A DNA stretch of 33,264 nt from Ophioceras dolichostomum (lineage: Eukaryota > Ascomycota > Sordariomycetes > Magnaporthales > Ophioceraceae): the NCBI GenBank assembly GCA_003049485.1, contig PYST01000245.1, forward strand, positions 26,078-59,341, written 5' to 3'. Below are positions 22,710 to 33,165 of this stretch, piece by piece; position 1 is the first letter of the stretch, and the number at the start of each line of letters is the position of its first letter. The notes below the pieces were generated by a model. That model was not told where the DNA came from and did no database searches. It was given only the letters and a program-made list of their open reading frames with translations. Both the position numbers and the translations under genes were made by a program.

Positions 22710-24479
22710 TGTCGGTGACGGTTTTGGGGAGAGGCGGGAAGGAGGAGGGTCGGAAGAAGAGCTTGTTGTTAAGTCCGCGTATTGTTTGGTTTCAGGTAAA
22801 GGGATAAAAGCAACCCGATGTTGTGGCCGAGGAACGGAAGGATGATGGTCTCTTCTCTTCGAAACCGTGCGACTCTGTGGTACCTAACGTTGGCTCCCCC
22901 CTGACAGGTAGGTCTTGGAGATACTAGAGTAGCTAGAGTAGAATGATGGCTAGGCGACCGTATGAGGAACTTGCAAGCAATATTTATCATGTGGTGGTCT
23001 GGTAACGCCTGAAGAGTCTAAGACTCACTATGGTGCGGCTCCAAGGTTTGTCCCTGCACAACTGCCCTGCAACGTATATTCCGCCGGCTTTGAATGGGCT
23101 GCAGGCCAGCCAGTCAGGCTCCGAGAGAGCATCCTGAAAGCTAATCTTGATCCTTGGTAGGGACATAAGCAGGACACAAAGCCGGGCTTCACCCACTTGA
23201 CCTCCCCCCGGCCTGAGGCAGCCCTGCGGCGGAGGTTGGGTAGAGTGGTGAGACTCATCCCTCACGGCTCCAGAGAAGCCTATCACTCTTCCTTCGCATG
23301 TTTTCTCACCGTGTTTGTCCTCGAAAATCGGCGTCCCGTGGCCAAACTATGCACGCTCTTGACTGCCTAATGGTCGTCCGACTGGCGCGAAGGATCAGGA
23401 TGATGCGCCACCCGCGAAGCCGAGCTGCACCAGAAGTACCAAAGCCATGGAAAGAAACCGGGCTCTATGAGGCCCCCAGCATTCGTGGCCCCCTTTCCAG
23501 ACCGAGCTAGTTAGGTACCTATGCATACACTTAATTCCCGCGGTCAGATCGGTGGAAGGCTGCAAGAGGTGGGCTTCCCGCTTTCATAATGTACGTAGGT
23601 AGCTTGGTAGCTCAGGGGCATCTGAATATTCCAGGTATTCGAATCCACCACTCTCTTTCGTCTCGATTGTATTTTGACGGGAAACTATAATTCTACGGGC
23701 GAAAACGACGGGGCAAAGACAGGCAAGAACCAAGTTGCCGTATGTTCCGGGGGAAGGATTCAGCCGACCACTCCGACCGGCCTCAGGCGGAGGCACAGGA
23801 AGGGCCCCGCCGGTTACTCGGCCGATTGCGACGCGGCGGCCCATGTCCCGGCCACGAGCGACCGACCCTCCTGAACCCCTCGAGTGCCGAAGCTGAAACA
23901 AACCAAAGAACCTGCTTCGCCAACACAGGAAGCAGTCAATTTTTCTCCACAATACTCCAGGAGGCCATTTGCGTAGAACCCAGCGGGTGCGATATTCCAT
24001 TCTTCGTGTAATCCCAGCGTGGCGTCGACTCTAGGTGGGTAGACGAATCTCGGTGCATGGGGCAGCATTCTGCACCCCTCCAAAGCCGAGTACACCACCG
24101 AGATCCAGAAGTACGCATATGGCAGTGATTCAATGTGTCGGCCGCTGGCCAGAGACATTGTGGGGGTAGGGAGAAGGGCCAGACTGCTGACCTCTGTAAG
24201 GCGTAGGGAGCGTTGTGCAGGCCTGATTACAGCTTTAACCGTTTTGAAAATATTCACCTAAGGCCACAACCTCATTGTTATCCCAGGAAGCAACAATCCG
24301 TTGCTAGTAGACGAATCTACTAACTGAGTGGCGCCCAAGTAGCGGCCATATCCACGGACCCCCTGTGACTCCATGGGCCCGGCAGGCCAGACTCGATAGC
24401 CTACCACCACTCCTGAACCCTTCCAACAAGCGGACTAACTCCAGCCTCTGAACAAACAGAAAAACAAACATAAGCCCCC
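22710..24479. other. interval between the small gene and the CHY gene
   Basis: About 1.8 kb. It holds the promoter of the small gene, the 3' flank of the CHY gene, TACCTA-type motifs at 22879-22914, 23511-23520 and 23591-23605, and the weak ORF at 23814-24257. No recognisable mobile element or RNA gene. Confidence 0.6.
23814..24257 (-). CDS. weak candidate ORF (147 aa), possibly not a gene
   Basis: A 147-residue ORF in the interval between the CHY gene and the small Cys/His gene, same strand. It has a hydrophobic, aromatic middle part (about residues 45-75, with PYAYFWISVVYSALEG) and no family resemblance I can name. Codon third positions are mixed, unlike both neighbours, which argues against a conserved gene. 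It could be an orphan gene, a decayed gene fragment or a chance ORF. Included because it is the most protein-like frame in an otherwise empty 1.8 kb. Confidence 0.17.
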   Translation of the reverse strand: MNIFKTVKAVIRPAQRSLRLTEVSSLALLPTPTMSLASGRHIESLPYAYFWISVVYSALEGCRMLPHAPRFVYPPRVDATLGLHEEWNIAPAGFYANGLLEYCGEKLTASCVGEAGSLVCFSFGTRGVQEGRSLVAGTWAAASQSAE

Positions 24480-26651
24480 CTACGTCTCCCCACCAGCCTT
24501 CAGCCCCGCCCCTCCAGCCGCGCCGGCGCCACCGCCAGCACGGCGATACTTGCGCTTGTCGTTCCTCCGCATCAGCGTCTTGTCCCTCGTGCCCTTCCCG
24601 CCCTCCCAGTACCCCGTGCCCTTCCTCCCCACGACGCTCCGCCCGCAGAACCCGCAGTTGTCGACGCGGTAGTTCTGCTCGCGCGAGCACCACCCGCAGA
24701 TCATGCGGTTGGCCCACTCGTTGGGGTGCCCGTCGTCGACTCCTTCGTCGTGGCACCTGTCGCAGGGGAAGACGCGGTCGCAGCAGCTGAAGCGGAACCA
24801 GCGGTAGCTGCGCTTGTAGTGTGCGCACGCTCCGCGCGACGGCAGGGGGTCGCCCGCGTGGAGGCCCAGCTTCTCTGCCTGGCGGCGGCGCGGACCCGAC
24901 GGAGCGGCAGTAGAAGTGGAGTAGGTCTGGAAGCGCACGTCGGGGATCTTGAACGTGAAGCGGGCGTGGCACTCGCGGCAGACGTTGGTGGTCGTCTCGC
25001 CGCGGACGGAGACGAAGCCTTGGCTCGTGGGCGTCGAGCATCGTGCGCAGGTGGGGATGAAGGTGCTGGGCAGCAGGTCGGTCACGGTGCAGCCGACGAG
25101 GATGACGAACCCTGCGCGGGCCGAGTTCTGGTGGACCACCTCCGGCCGGAATGTGGCCGTGAGCTCGCCCGCGCACTTCCTGCAGCGCGTCGTCTTACTG
25201 CTGCTGCCACTGCATGCTGTCTTGAGGCTGGTGATGTCGTTCGGCGACTTGCAACGGAGGCACTTGACGCTGATGCTCAGGATTGAGATCTCGAGCAGCT
25301 CGACGCCTTGTAGCTCGATTGAAGGGAACGTGATTGCCGTGCTCCCCGCTGTCGCTGACTGGGCTGCGTTATCAACCGCTGCAGACGTCTGCTGCTGCCC
25401 TGGTGCAGCGACCAGGACCGCCCCACCCTCGTCCTCCTCATCGAGGTCAGAAGAGTCCTCGTCTTCAGACCCTGAGGATTTCTCTCCGCTCTCGAAGGTG
25501 CCTGACCACTCTGGGGGGCGGGGGATCACATGTACCCAGCCTCTATCACTGTTAGGTCGCGAGCCCTGTGAGCCCTGCGAGCCCTGCGCCTGAGAGTTGG
25601 GTTTCGTGTCAGCCTTCATCCCATGCCCATCCTGCTGCTTCCCTTTCTCCAGCTGCTGAGCCTGCTCAGCCAAAAGATGGATGCTCTGCGAGAAGTAGTT
25701 GAGGTGGCTCATTAGCGTCATCTGCCGCTGCGCGGCCGCCTTCTGCGCGAAGAGCTCCTCCACGGGCTCGGCTTCAACGGAGTCGACGTCGTTCAGTAGG
25801 ATGCGGATCTGCTGCAACGGGTAGAGCAGCGGGATGATCAGCTGGAGCGACCTCGCGGCCTGCAGGCCCTCGGGGAGCTCCGAGCGCCGCCTGGGCTCGA
25901 GAGGCAGCGTGTAGACGATGCCATCGCTCGACTTCTGGTACATAGGCAGCCGGCCCATGCGCGACTCGAGCTGACGCGTCTCTTGGGCCCTGCGCGCCTT
26001 GGCTTCCGCGATCTGCTCGCGTGTGAATGACTCCGGGACGTATGGTGCCATAACTGGAGGAGGCACCTGGCTCAGGGGAGGTTGCGCTGCCGTCTGCTGC
26101 TGGGGCTGAGGATTGGATTTCGCGGCTGCTGGTGATGATGACTCAAGGCCAAGGTGTCTTGTGTCCTTGTAAATCGTCAACTTGACAGTCTCGGCCTTCT
26201 CCTCGGCCAAGAGAGACTCTAGGTTCTTGTCCAGAGCATTGGTCAGAGAAAGCAGAGTGGCACCTCGTCGCTCCTCGACGAGCTCGTCCCAGCCGCGCTC
26301 GACGTTGATAGCAAAGCCCCTGGGAATGTCTTTGTTCTTCACGCTCAAGACTGGTGGCGCCTTGGGGAATGACGCCGGCACCTTGAGCTCGACTTCCAGA
26401 TAGTCTAGAGGATAGGGGAAGTCGGGATCTGAAGGTACGATCTTGAACCCCAGAGAGGTGACGCCGTTGTTCAGGGCAGACTCCTTCGGAGAGAATCGTT
26501 TCCTCAGCTGCCCCAGTTGGTATGCCCTGGCATCCTGAATCTGAGTCTGAGGAATCGGTCTGGGCACGATGCGGGATGCTCCGGCGGCAGTGACAGCCTG
26601 CTGGCCGCTTGCGCTTGTGGGAGCAGTCGCGCTAGTGTTTTGGCTGCTCAT
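24480..26651 (-). CDS. CHY-type zinc finger protein with tandem RWD-like domains (723 aa)
   Basis: Intron-free ORF of 723 residues with strongly GC-ending codons and a G at -3 of the start. Seen in the protein: a Ser/Thr/Ala/Gln-rich N-terminus (1-30); a first UBC/RWD-like segment (about 60-165) with the LEVELKVPASFPKAPP strand-loop; a Pro/Gln linker (175-205); a second RWD-like segment (about 230-335) with LIIPLLYPLQQIRILL; a Gln/Gly/Ser and acidic linker (335-410); Cys pairs C464/C467 and C490/C493, then C535/C538 and C558/C561; and a CHY finger (about 605-675) with C609, H611, Y612, C623, C624, C630, C633, H634, H642, C652, C655, C666 and C669. The C-terminus is basic, then Gly/Ala-rich. 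Known of the family: CHY fingers bind three zincs and occur in yeast Hot13 and, with a RING, in the ubiquitin ligase RCHY1. This protein has no RING. A role as a zinc-binding adaptor, possibly linked to ubiquitin through the RWD folds, is inference. No signal peptide or membrane segment is visible. Confidence 0.95.
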   Translation of the reverse strand: MSSQNTSATAPTSASGQQAVTAAGASRIVPRPIPQTQIQDARAYQLGQLRKRFSPKESALNNGVTSLGFKIVPSDPDFPYPLDYLEVELKVPASFPKAPPVLSVKNKDIPRGFAINVERGWDELVEERRGATLLSLTNALDKNLESLLAEEKAETVKLTIYKDTRHLGLESSSPAAAKSNPQPQQQTAAQPPLSQVPPPVMAPYVPESFTREQIAEAKARRAQETRQLESRMGRLPMYQKSSDGIVYTLPLEPRRRSELPEGLQAARSLQLIIPLLYPLQQIRILLNDVDSVEAEPVEELFAQKAAAQRQMTLMSHLNYFSQSIHLLAEQAQQLEKGKQQDGHGMKADTKPNSQAQGSQGSQGSRPNSDRGWVHVIPRPPEWSGTFESGEKSSGSEDEDSSDLDEEDEGGAVLVAAPGQQQTSAAVDNAAQSATAGSTAITFPSIELQGVELLEISILSISVKCLRCKSPNDITSLKTACSGSSSKTTRCRKCAGELTATFRPEVVHQNSARAGFVILVGCTVTDLLPSTFIPTCARCSTPTSQGFVSVRGETTTNVCRECHARFTFKIPDVRFQTYSTSTAAPSGPRRRQAEKLGLHAGDPLPSRGACAHYKRSYRWFRFSCCDRVFPCDRCHDEGVDDGHPNEWANRMICGWCSREQNYRVDNCGFCGRSVVGRKGTGYWEGGKGTRDKTLMRRNDKRKYRRAGGGAGAAGGAGLKAGGET

Positions 26652-27232
26652 GGCGGGTAAGAGGCGTTGAGATTCCCGATAGAAAAGAACTGTGAGATGA
26701 AGTAGAAAACAGAGAAAGAAGAGTAGAAATGTGCTTCGAGAATTTGAGCGTGCAAAATTGATGATTAGAAGTTGTGATGCTTCTCACGGGTGGTTGATGA
26801 GATCTGCATCCCTTTTGGTTTGGTCCCTGGATTCTCAAGGAACCAAGATGGACTTGGTAGGTTATTGAGCGAGATCAGCCCTTTCTCTCATCATGAGCCA
26901 TCCCATTCCCGGCTTACCAATGCCATGGCTGGCAGGCGCGAACTTGTAAGTTACCGTGAAAGGCGATTCTTGTAAACCCAATATTGAGAGATGTTGTTGG
27001 TTTACCACAATTGAACGGATATGAATCATATCAGATCATCGTGAGCTCCGGCCTGCCTGTCTGCTTACATAATAGGGCCGCCTCCACTCTGTCACATAAG
27101 CGATCTTTGACTCGGGTGCTACCATAATTGCTCATTGTGCTCACCTTACCTTCTCACCTTGATCAAACATCTCGATGGCTTTCACGATGCAGTCTTTTGT
27201 AGCTAGGTAGGTAGGTACCTTGGTAGTCAACA
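26652..27232 (-). promoter_or_regulatory. leader and promoter region of the CHY gene
   Basis: On the minus strand the start codon is preceded by a CT-rich stretch (about 26660-26730), as is common near fungal transcription starts. An ATG at 26838 opens a 68-codon frame that runs past the CHY start and would be an overlapping upstream ORF if transcription began above it. No clear TATA box was seen. Confidence 0.4.
27200..27221. promoter_or_regulatory. TAGGTA motif cluster upstream of the CHY gene
   Basis: TAGCTAGGTAGGTAGGTACC lies about 550 bases upstream of the CHY start. The same motif family occurs at over fifteen places in the window and essentially not inside the two coding regions. A regulatory role is inference. 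Confidence 0.35.
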
Positions 27233-29052
27233 TTGATTTATAGGCGGCACGGTACACAAAGCGCTCGTAAATTGGCCTACGCAGGCAGAACCCTTCGCCT
27301 CTCCGGGGACAGATTTCTCCGTTTAAACAAGGTCATCACGACCACGCGCACAGTCAACACACGCCCACAGCCTTCAAGACGAGCACACACCCAGCCGGAG
27401 GGGGTCCAGATCTCACGCTGGTTCGCAACAGCTTCCACAATACGCAACTGCCCTTCACCGAGCAATATGGCCCAAGGCGCCAAGATCTGTGCCTTCATAT
27501 CTCCCAGATGGCTTGCACTCCATACCGAGTCTGCAGGACGCGGCCGCCATCGCCACGTGCGTTGACGACTTTAGCCAGAGTACGTAGACGATCCTTTTCT
27601 CCGACAAATACTCCCCTCTTGCTCACGGTGAGGGCGACAAGGGGGGCGTGGATATGAGGCTAGAGAGGCTAGAACGTGTGTTGCTGCCAGCGGCGAACCT
27701 GGTACGAAACGCACACACCCCCCTCCGTGTTACCACCAGAGAGGTAAAGGTGAGTGAGTTAAGGTAAGGAAGGGAAGATAATATATAGCGAGGGAGAAAG
27801 AGAGCCGGCAGTGCGGCCGTGATATCATGCAGCCGGTCCGGCCCTGATCATATGCCCTGCCTTAGCGAGACGCTGATATATGAGGAAGGCCCGATGGCGC
27901 TCCATCGGCAACATGGGCGCGACGGGAATCTGGCCCGACAGGACGAGACTTTTGACTGTCCTGAGACCGGGCGATTCCTTTTTGCCTAAAGTCGGAGCCT
28001 TGAGAAGGAGTAGTCGTCACCGCCAAAGAAACACCACACCCTCATTGCACAATCCCATGTTCTTTTTCCTATCTCCATGTAATTTTTCTTTTTGCATGTC
28101 TTGTTCTCTTTGTGAAAAGCGGTCGTGGCTCTTCCATCGTCTAAGGAAGCTGAGAGTCCGAAGTGATCACAAATGGAAGAAAAGAAAAGAAAGACACCAA
28201 ATTGTGAAGTCGCTATAGCTGGGAAGTTGTCTTCCCGCGAATCCGGCTGCAGATTGACATCCCGATCCGGCTTCATCACGGATGGAACGATGATGAATGC
28301 AAAGTCGGTCCCATGACCATCTTGCCAGACACGGCTCAACGGGATACGTTGCAATGTGTCGCTTGCCGTACTTTTTGCAAAGGGAAGTTGAAATAGCAGA
28401 TTCGAGAGAGAGAGAGACTTTCTAATGTTCCCTCTTTCTCAATGCGAATGAAGCTTCTTGGTTCTTGTTGTCGTCGTCTTCAGCGTGGGGTGAGATGTCT
28501 GTATCCGGCAACACCCAGCCCTGTTTTACGTCATCGCTCGTGAGTACGTCCAAGATCGATGCGGGGAGACTGAGCTGGCATCCCGCAGAGAGACCGACGA
28601 CGCCTGACCGCCGTGACAGATGGCCAAAAAAAGGCGTGAGGAGAATACCAATGAGAGGAGTCTGATAGGAAGCTGGTGGGGACTTCGTGTCATGAGTTCA
28701 TCGCCAAATGCCAACATCGACGCTTCACTCGATCTGAGCTGATTGCGGAAGCCTGCCTGTCAGTCCGCTCCTGGGCCACGAGCGACATCATGGAGAGCTG
28801 CCGAAGGTTTGCGCCGTTGTCCTCATCCCTCTTTTTTTCGCTATTAGTGGGATTAGGGGACCAGGCGGGCGGGCAGGCGACCACCAGCACGAAGCGATGC
28901 AGTAGCAGAGCACCTGTACCAAGATCGTGATGCGTGGATGCAACCTAGAGACAGAAACGAAAGGCAGATGCGCGACGCCCGGCTGCTGTGCGACAAGAAC
29001 TCACGATGATGCATGGATGCCAGCAAAGCATCCATCCGAAGGTGAAAAGGCA

Positions 29053-29140
29053 AAGCAAGAAAAATAAGTATAAAATAAAAACAAAAATAAATGAAACAGA
29101 ATAAATAAATAAAATAAAATAAAAATCCAAGAAAAAAAGT
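29053..29140 (+). repeat. A-rich tract (AAATA-type)
   Basis: AAATA and AATAAA units without a T-rich partner. It resembles the A-rich tail of a retroposed copy, but no element body or target duplication was recognised. Confidence 0.75.
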
Positions 29141-29878
29141 CACCCCCATCCTCGGCCACGTACTAGCAAAGCAGATGACAAACAAGGAGGGAGGTCGATG
29201 GCAAAGGACGGCGTGGGGCTGGTTCATACGCTCGAAATCAGGAAAGAGAGAAAGCATGCCACTCCACATCCTCCAGGGCGGGAAGACAGGAGTAGAATAA
29301 ACACACCAATGGTTATGGACGATATCGCATACTCGCATCGTATAGGCTGGGCTAAGCTATGTACCTAAGAGCAAGTACGGAGTATGTAACGTCGCGGACG
29401 AAGATCAATGGCCCGCGTGTCCGGCCACCGGCATCCGTATAAGCAGGTTAGAGAATTGTTCGTAGTAGAATCGTAGCGAAGGGAGCACAACAGCAAGCAA
29501 TCAAAGCAAAAGCAAGAAACCTGTCGTTTTTTCGCCGCCCTGCGCCCGCGCTCGCTGACGCTGTGGCCACGACGCAACTACCCCGAGGTACAAATTGTAC
29601 AAGCTATGAGATTTGATGCTGGACAGCGGACTGGAGATAGTAGCGACGGCAGAGGAGGAGGCGAACTGAAGCCGTCGGTCGCGATTGCGTCGGTTGGGCT
29701 GGGATGGGAAAGAGCAAAAGCAGAAGAAAGTCGTCCGTTTGCTCGGATGACTCGCTGGGCAGTTCGAGTAGGCTGTGTTTTTTTTTTTGCCAGTGAGCGA
29801 GTGAGGCATCGTGGATTATCATCAGCTGCCCCGGAGGCTCAGGCACCCAAGTGAATTGAGCCTGAGGCCCAATAGGGC

Positions 29879-29925
29879 TGGCTGGCTTGGCTGGCTGGCT
29901 TGGCTGGCTGGCTGGCTGGGCTGGG
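29879..29925 (+). repeat. TGGC tetranucleotide repeat
   Basis: Interrupted TGGC units with occasional TTGGC, on the same strand as the CTGG block near 9.9 kb. Confidence 0.9.
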
Positions 29926-30740
29926 TCAGTGATGGCCACTTCAGAGCCAGAGCACCTGATCTGAATGACTAAAATATTGACCGTCATCAGTGCATCCCGC
30001 GGGAATATCCCGGCGCGATGACAGGACTATTATCTCCATTGCAGATAGGCTGCCTCCTTGCTTTTCTTGCTGCTGGTGCTGCTGGTGCTAGTGCTGGTGC
30101 TGCTCCTTCTTGCTTTTTTCCCTACTTCCCTTCACCTGCTCGTATCTCCCATCTGCAATCACTCAGCCCAGCCAGGATCACCAGCCTTGGTTCACTCTCA
30201 AAAAGCAAGGTCCGAAGGACCGACCGGCACGCAGGCAGCGCGGGATGAAAATGGGGCAACCTTCATTTTTTACTCACCTGCTCTTTCTACTGCTCTATTT
30301 CAGGTTGAGTGTGTGATGAGTTGGCATTTCCAATGGTGGTGATGAATGATGATGATGAGGCAGGTCGCCTCTTCCGGCCGGCCTGGCCCACATCCCTCAC
30401 CCCTCCCTCTTCAGCAGAAAACGACCAGATGACCACTTTTTGCGATTTATGCAGGGCAAAAAAAGCAAAGCAAAACAGGCGCTTCTTTCTTTCAGCGGTG
30501 AAGGAAAAACTGCCATTCTCGTTGGAGGATAAGGGAAGGACCTGCAGGCATGGCCCCCGCCATTGACCTGACCTGGCTGAGTGTGCAGGTCGTCGTTGGT
30601 AAGGTGGTTTTTCTTCTTTCGAACTGCAGAGCAATTCATGTCGCTGAGACGGGAAAGAGTCTGGTCTGGTGGTGGGAAAACGGGACGGCCAGCCTGGCCG
30701 TTCTTCCTCCCTATGTGACGACGCCCGAGCCCTGCTTGCT

Positions 30741-30830
30741 GGAAAGAAATAAACAAAAAGAAAAGGAAAAAAGAAAAGAAAAGAAAGAAAATCAGAGAAG
30801 AATTCTTTTTTATTCTATTTTATTTTTCCT
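30741..30830. repeat. A-rich block followed by T-rich block around AAGAATTCTT
   Basis: GAAAA-type repeats switch to TTTTATT at the palindrome AAGAATTCTT (30798-30807), which is the centre of the dyad. Confidence 0.8.
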
Positions 30831-31246
30831 ACTGCCATTCCTTTTCCCTCCCGCTCTCCCGCCTCACCCCCCAGGAAGTTCATTACGATCGCTGCTCAGG
30901 CGACTAGAACTTGCCGTCTTTGCTTTTGCGGGGAAGTTTAAGGTTTGCCTTTTTCCAGGCCTGGGCGGACGGGCGACTTTCTTCCATCCCTGATATCACC
31001 ACTGTCTTTCTTCCATCCGTTTTACAAACGCCGCTCACTCCCCTTCAGCAATATACCTGTACATACATCTAGACCGTCTTCCCGGGACGGGTAGGTCGGT
31101 ATGGAGGCGTGCACGGAAGACTCCAGGTTTTGGGAAGATCACACTCCCACCCCTCGTCGTTTTAATTGATACGGGGACCCTGCCGCGAACCATATCATGT
31201 GTAAGTGCTACGTGGGATAATCGGTAGGGCATTGCTTCGAAGGCCG

Positions 31247-31372
31247 GAAGAAATGAAGAAGGAGAAGGAAGGAATAAAAAAGGGGAAAAAAAGGAAAAAA
31301 GGAAAAAAAAAAAAACCCTTTTATTTTCTTGCATTTTCCTGCCTTTCTTTCTTTCTTTTTTCTTCCTTCTTT
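31247..31372. repeat. A/G-rich block followed by T/C-rich block
   Basis: GAAGGA and GGAAAAA repeats ending in a run of 13 A (31247-31314), then CCTTTTATTTTC and CTTT repeats (31317-31372). The arms could pair extensively with mismatches. Confidence 0.8.
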
Positions 31373-32403
31373 AACACCGATAGTCCCGTTTCATTTGTTC
31401 GCTGGTCGACCTCTCGCATCACGATAATAGCATTCGGAGCATGGGATTCCACACGAAGCGCCTGTGGACAACATTTCTGCAAGAGAATCGCCCCCGGCAT
31501 CCCTCGCCTCCGTTTCCAACTAGTGCAGCAGCGATGAGTCACCAGCCCCTTGGAGCGACGGTTATCGACCAGTCGTTACCCACGCATCAGCCAGATGCAA
31601 TATCAGTTGATGATACCTGGCAAGCCTATCGCCTTATCCGGTTTTCTCGCCGAGCCGTCGGCGGCGACGGAGGGGGACGCGACATGCAGCAGCACTGCAG
31701 ATACGGTAGATGCAAAGCCTTCCCAGGCAGAGCTGAACGACCACTAGACTAGCCCAGCCCAAAGCCCGATTCGATGACTCCCGTCTGCTGGGTGGGCTGG
31801 ACGGGCCAGGGACTGACTGGGCTGGGACAAGCTTTGGGGAGACCCGGTGAAAACACAAAAAAGAAAACCCCCCGACACGTAGGTAGGTGGTGGAAAAGTC
31901 ATTGGGAATCAAGTGATGCTGGCGACGTATATTCGCTGGCTGTAAATGTACACATATGTACATCGTGAGGATTTGGTTCGGTATTGATGGATGGCGATGC
32001 CCGAGGCGGGCGAATGCAGAAGCTGACTCCCTATCAGCCTATCAACCTATCTGCCGTAGATAACACTGGTGAGCTCGTAGGCAGGCAGGCTCACCAGAGA
32101 CACACTAGTCCAGTCATCCTGCATATTCCATTGTACATTCAGTATTCTCTCCGACTCTTAAATGAGGGGAATTAAGCCCTACCTTGACAGCAGCAGCCTG
32201 GGCCAAGCTGGTGCCAGAGAGCCCAGCCCGGCCAGCACTGCCTCGTCAGCAACCCCCCGAAGCCGATGCTCTGGGGAAGATGGGGGAGGAGAGTGACCTT
32301 TAGATCGAGCCAACTAGCGCTAGAAACTCGTTTGCTTGATGATGATTGGAACTCTCGGTGCATGAGCTGTCGAAGTCCTTTGACCGAGAGGAATAAAATA
32401 TAA

Positions 32404-32480
32404 TAGGAAAGAAAAAGAAAAAGAAAAAGAAAAAGAAAAAGAAAATAAAATAAAACAATAAAGGCTATTAAATAAATATC
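32404..32480 (+). repeat. GAAAAA hexanucleotide repeat and A-rich tract
   Basis: Five GAAAAA units (32411-32440), then AAATA-type repeats. Here no T-rich partner follows. Confidence 0.85.
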
Positions 32481-33043
32481 AAAATTCGGAATATTTTGTG
32501 CCGTTTCTTCAGAGAAGGCTGTCCGTAGATGCGTGTACTCCCGTAATGGATGTGCCACTCGAACCCGACCCATCCACACCCCAGCTAGTACACCGCACAC
32601 CACCACACCCACACCCACCATCTCTCTTCCTTCTTCTATCATCACCTATCACTATCACAAAATCCCACCAGTCCAGCCAGCCCACCAGCCCACCACACCA
32701 GCGGCGATGCCAACACACAAGGTCTCAGACAACAGAAGGAGGGGCCCACGTGCGTGGGGTAACCACAGCAAACACACACCAGACGTTCTGTAGCGATAGG
32801 AGTTGGAGAGACCCTGAAGACCCGAGAGAGGATGGGGCTGAACGTCCCCGATTCGTTTTGTGTCCCACGAGACCACGGAAAGATGACGCCACGAGCAGCA
32901 GCGCAATTGACTTTTCGGTCACCGGGGAGGGAAATGAGAGGGTGTGTCTCTCCGTATCTGTCGTTGCTTCGAGATAAGGGGCTCTTCTGCTGCCTGGAGA
33001 TAGGTAGGTAGGCAAGACAAGGTAGGTCGGGTAGCCATCTGCT

Positions 33044-33062
33044 GGGTTGGGTTGGGTTGGGG
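33044..33062 (+). other. G-quadruplex motif (GGGTT)n
   Basis: Four G-runs (33044-33046, 33049-33051, 33054-33056, 33059-33062) with TT loops. Very short loops favour a stable quadruplex. It resembles telomere DNA but has only three units. Confidence 0.85.
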
Positions 33063-33127
33063 TGGTGGTGTGTCCGTCTCCTTGTCTCTTGACAGCCCCC
33101 GACGGCGGCTTGTGGCTAGGCCAGGCT

Positions 33128-33165
33128 GGGCTGGGCTGGGTCAGGCTGGGCCGGGATGGGATGGG
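33128..33165 (+). other. double G-quadruplex motif
   Basis: Seven GGG runs (from 33128, 33133, 33138, 33148, 33153, 33158 and 33163) with loops of 2 or 7 bases, on the same strand as the motif about 70 bases upstream. Confidence 0.85.

Noticed and set aside
23600..23647. tRNA-like sequence (TAGCTCAGGGG and ATTCGAATCC)
   Set aside because: The two stretches look like tRNA A and B boxes but are only about 30 bases apart, and no acceptor, anticodon or T stem can be formed.
24304..25176. 290-codon minus-strand frame
   Set aside because: Out-of-frame shadow of the CHY gene; the Arg/Pro-rich composition follows from the GC-rich third positions of the real frame.
24726..25593. Plus-strand frames of 186 and 214 codons
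   Set aside because: Antisense shadows of the CHY gene.
24480..26651. RING-type ubiquitin ligase such as RCHY1
   Set aside because: The CHY finger is present but no RING pattern of Cys/His follows it.
33044..33062. Telomere array
   Set aside because: Only three GGGTT units, different from the usual fungal TTAGGG, and embedded in ordinary sequence.
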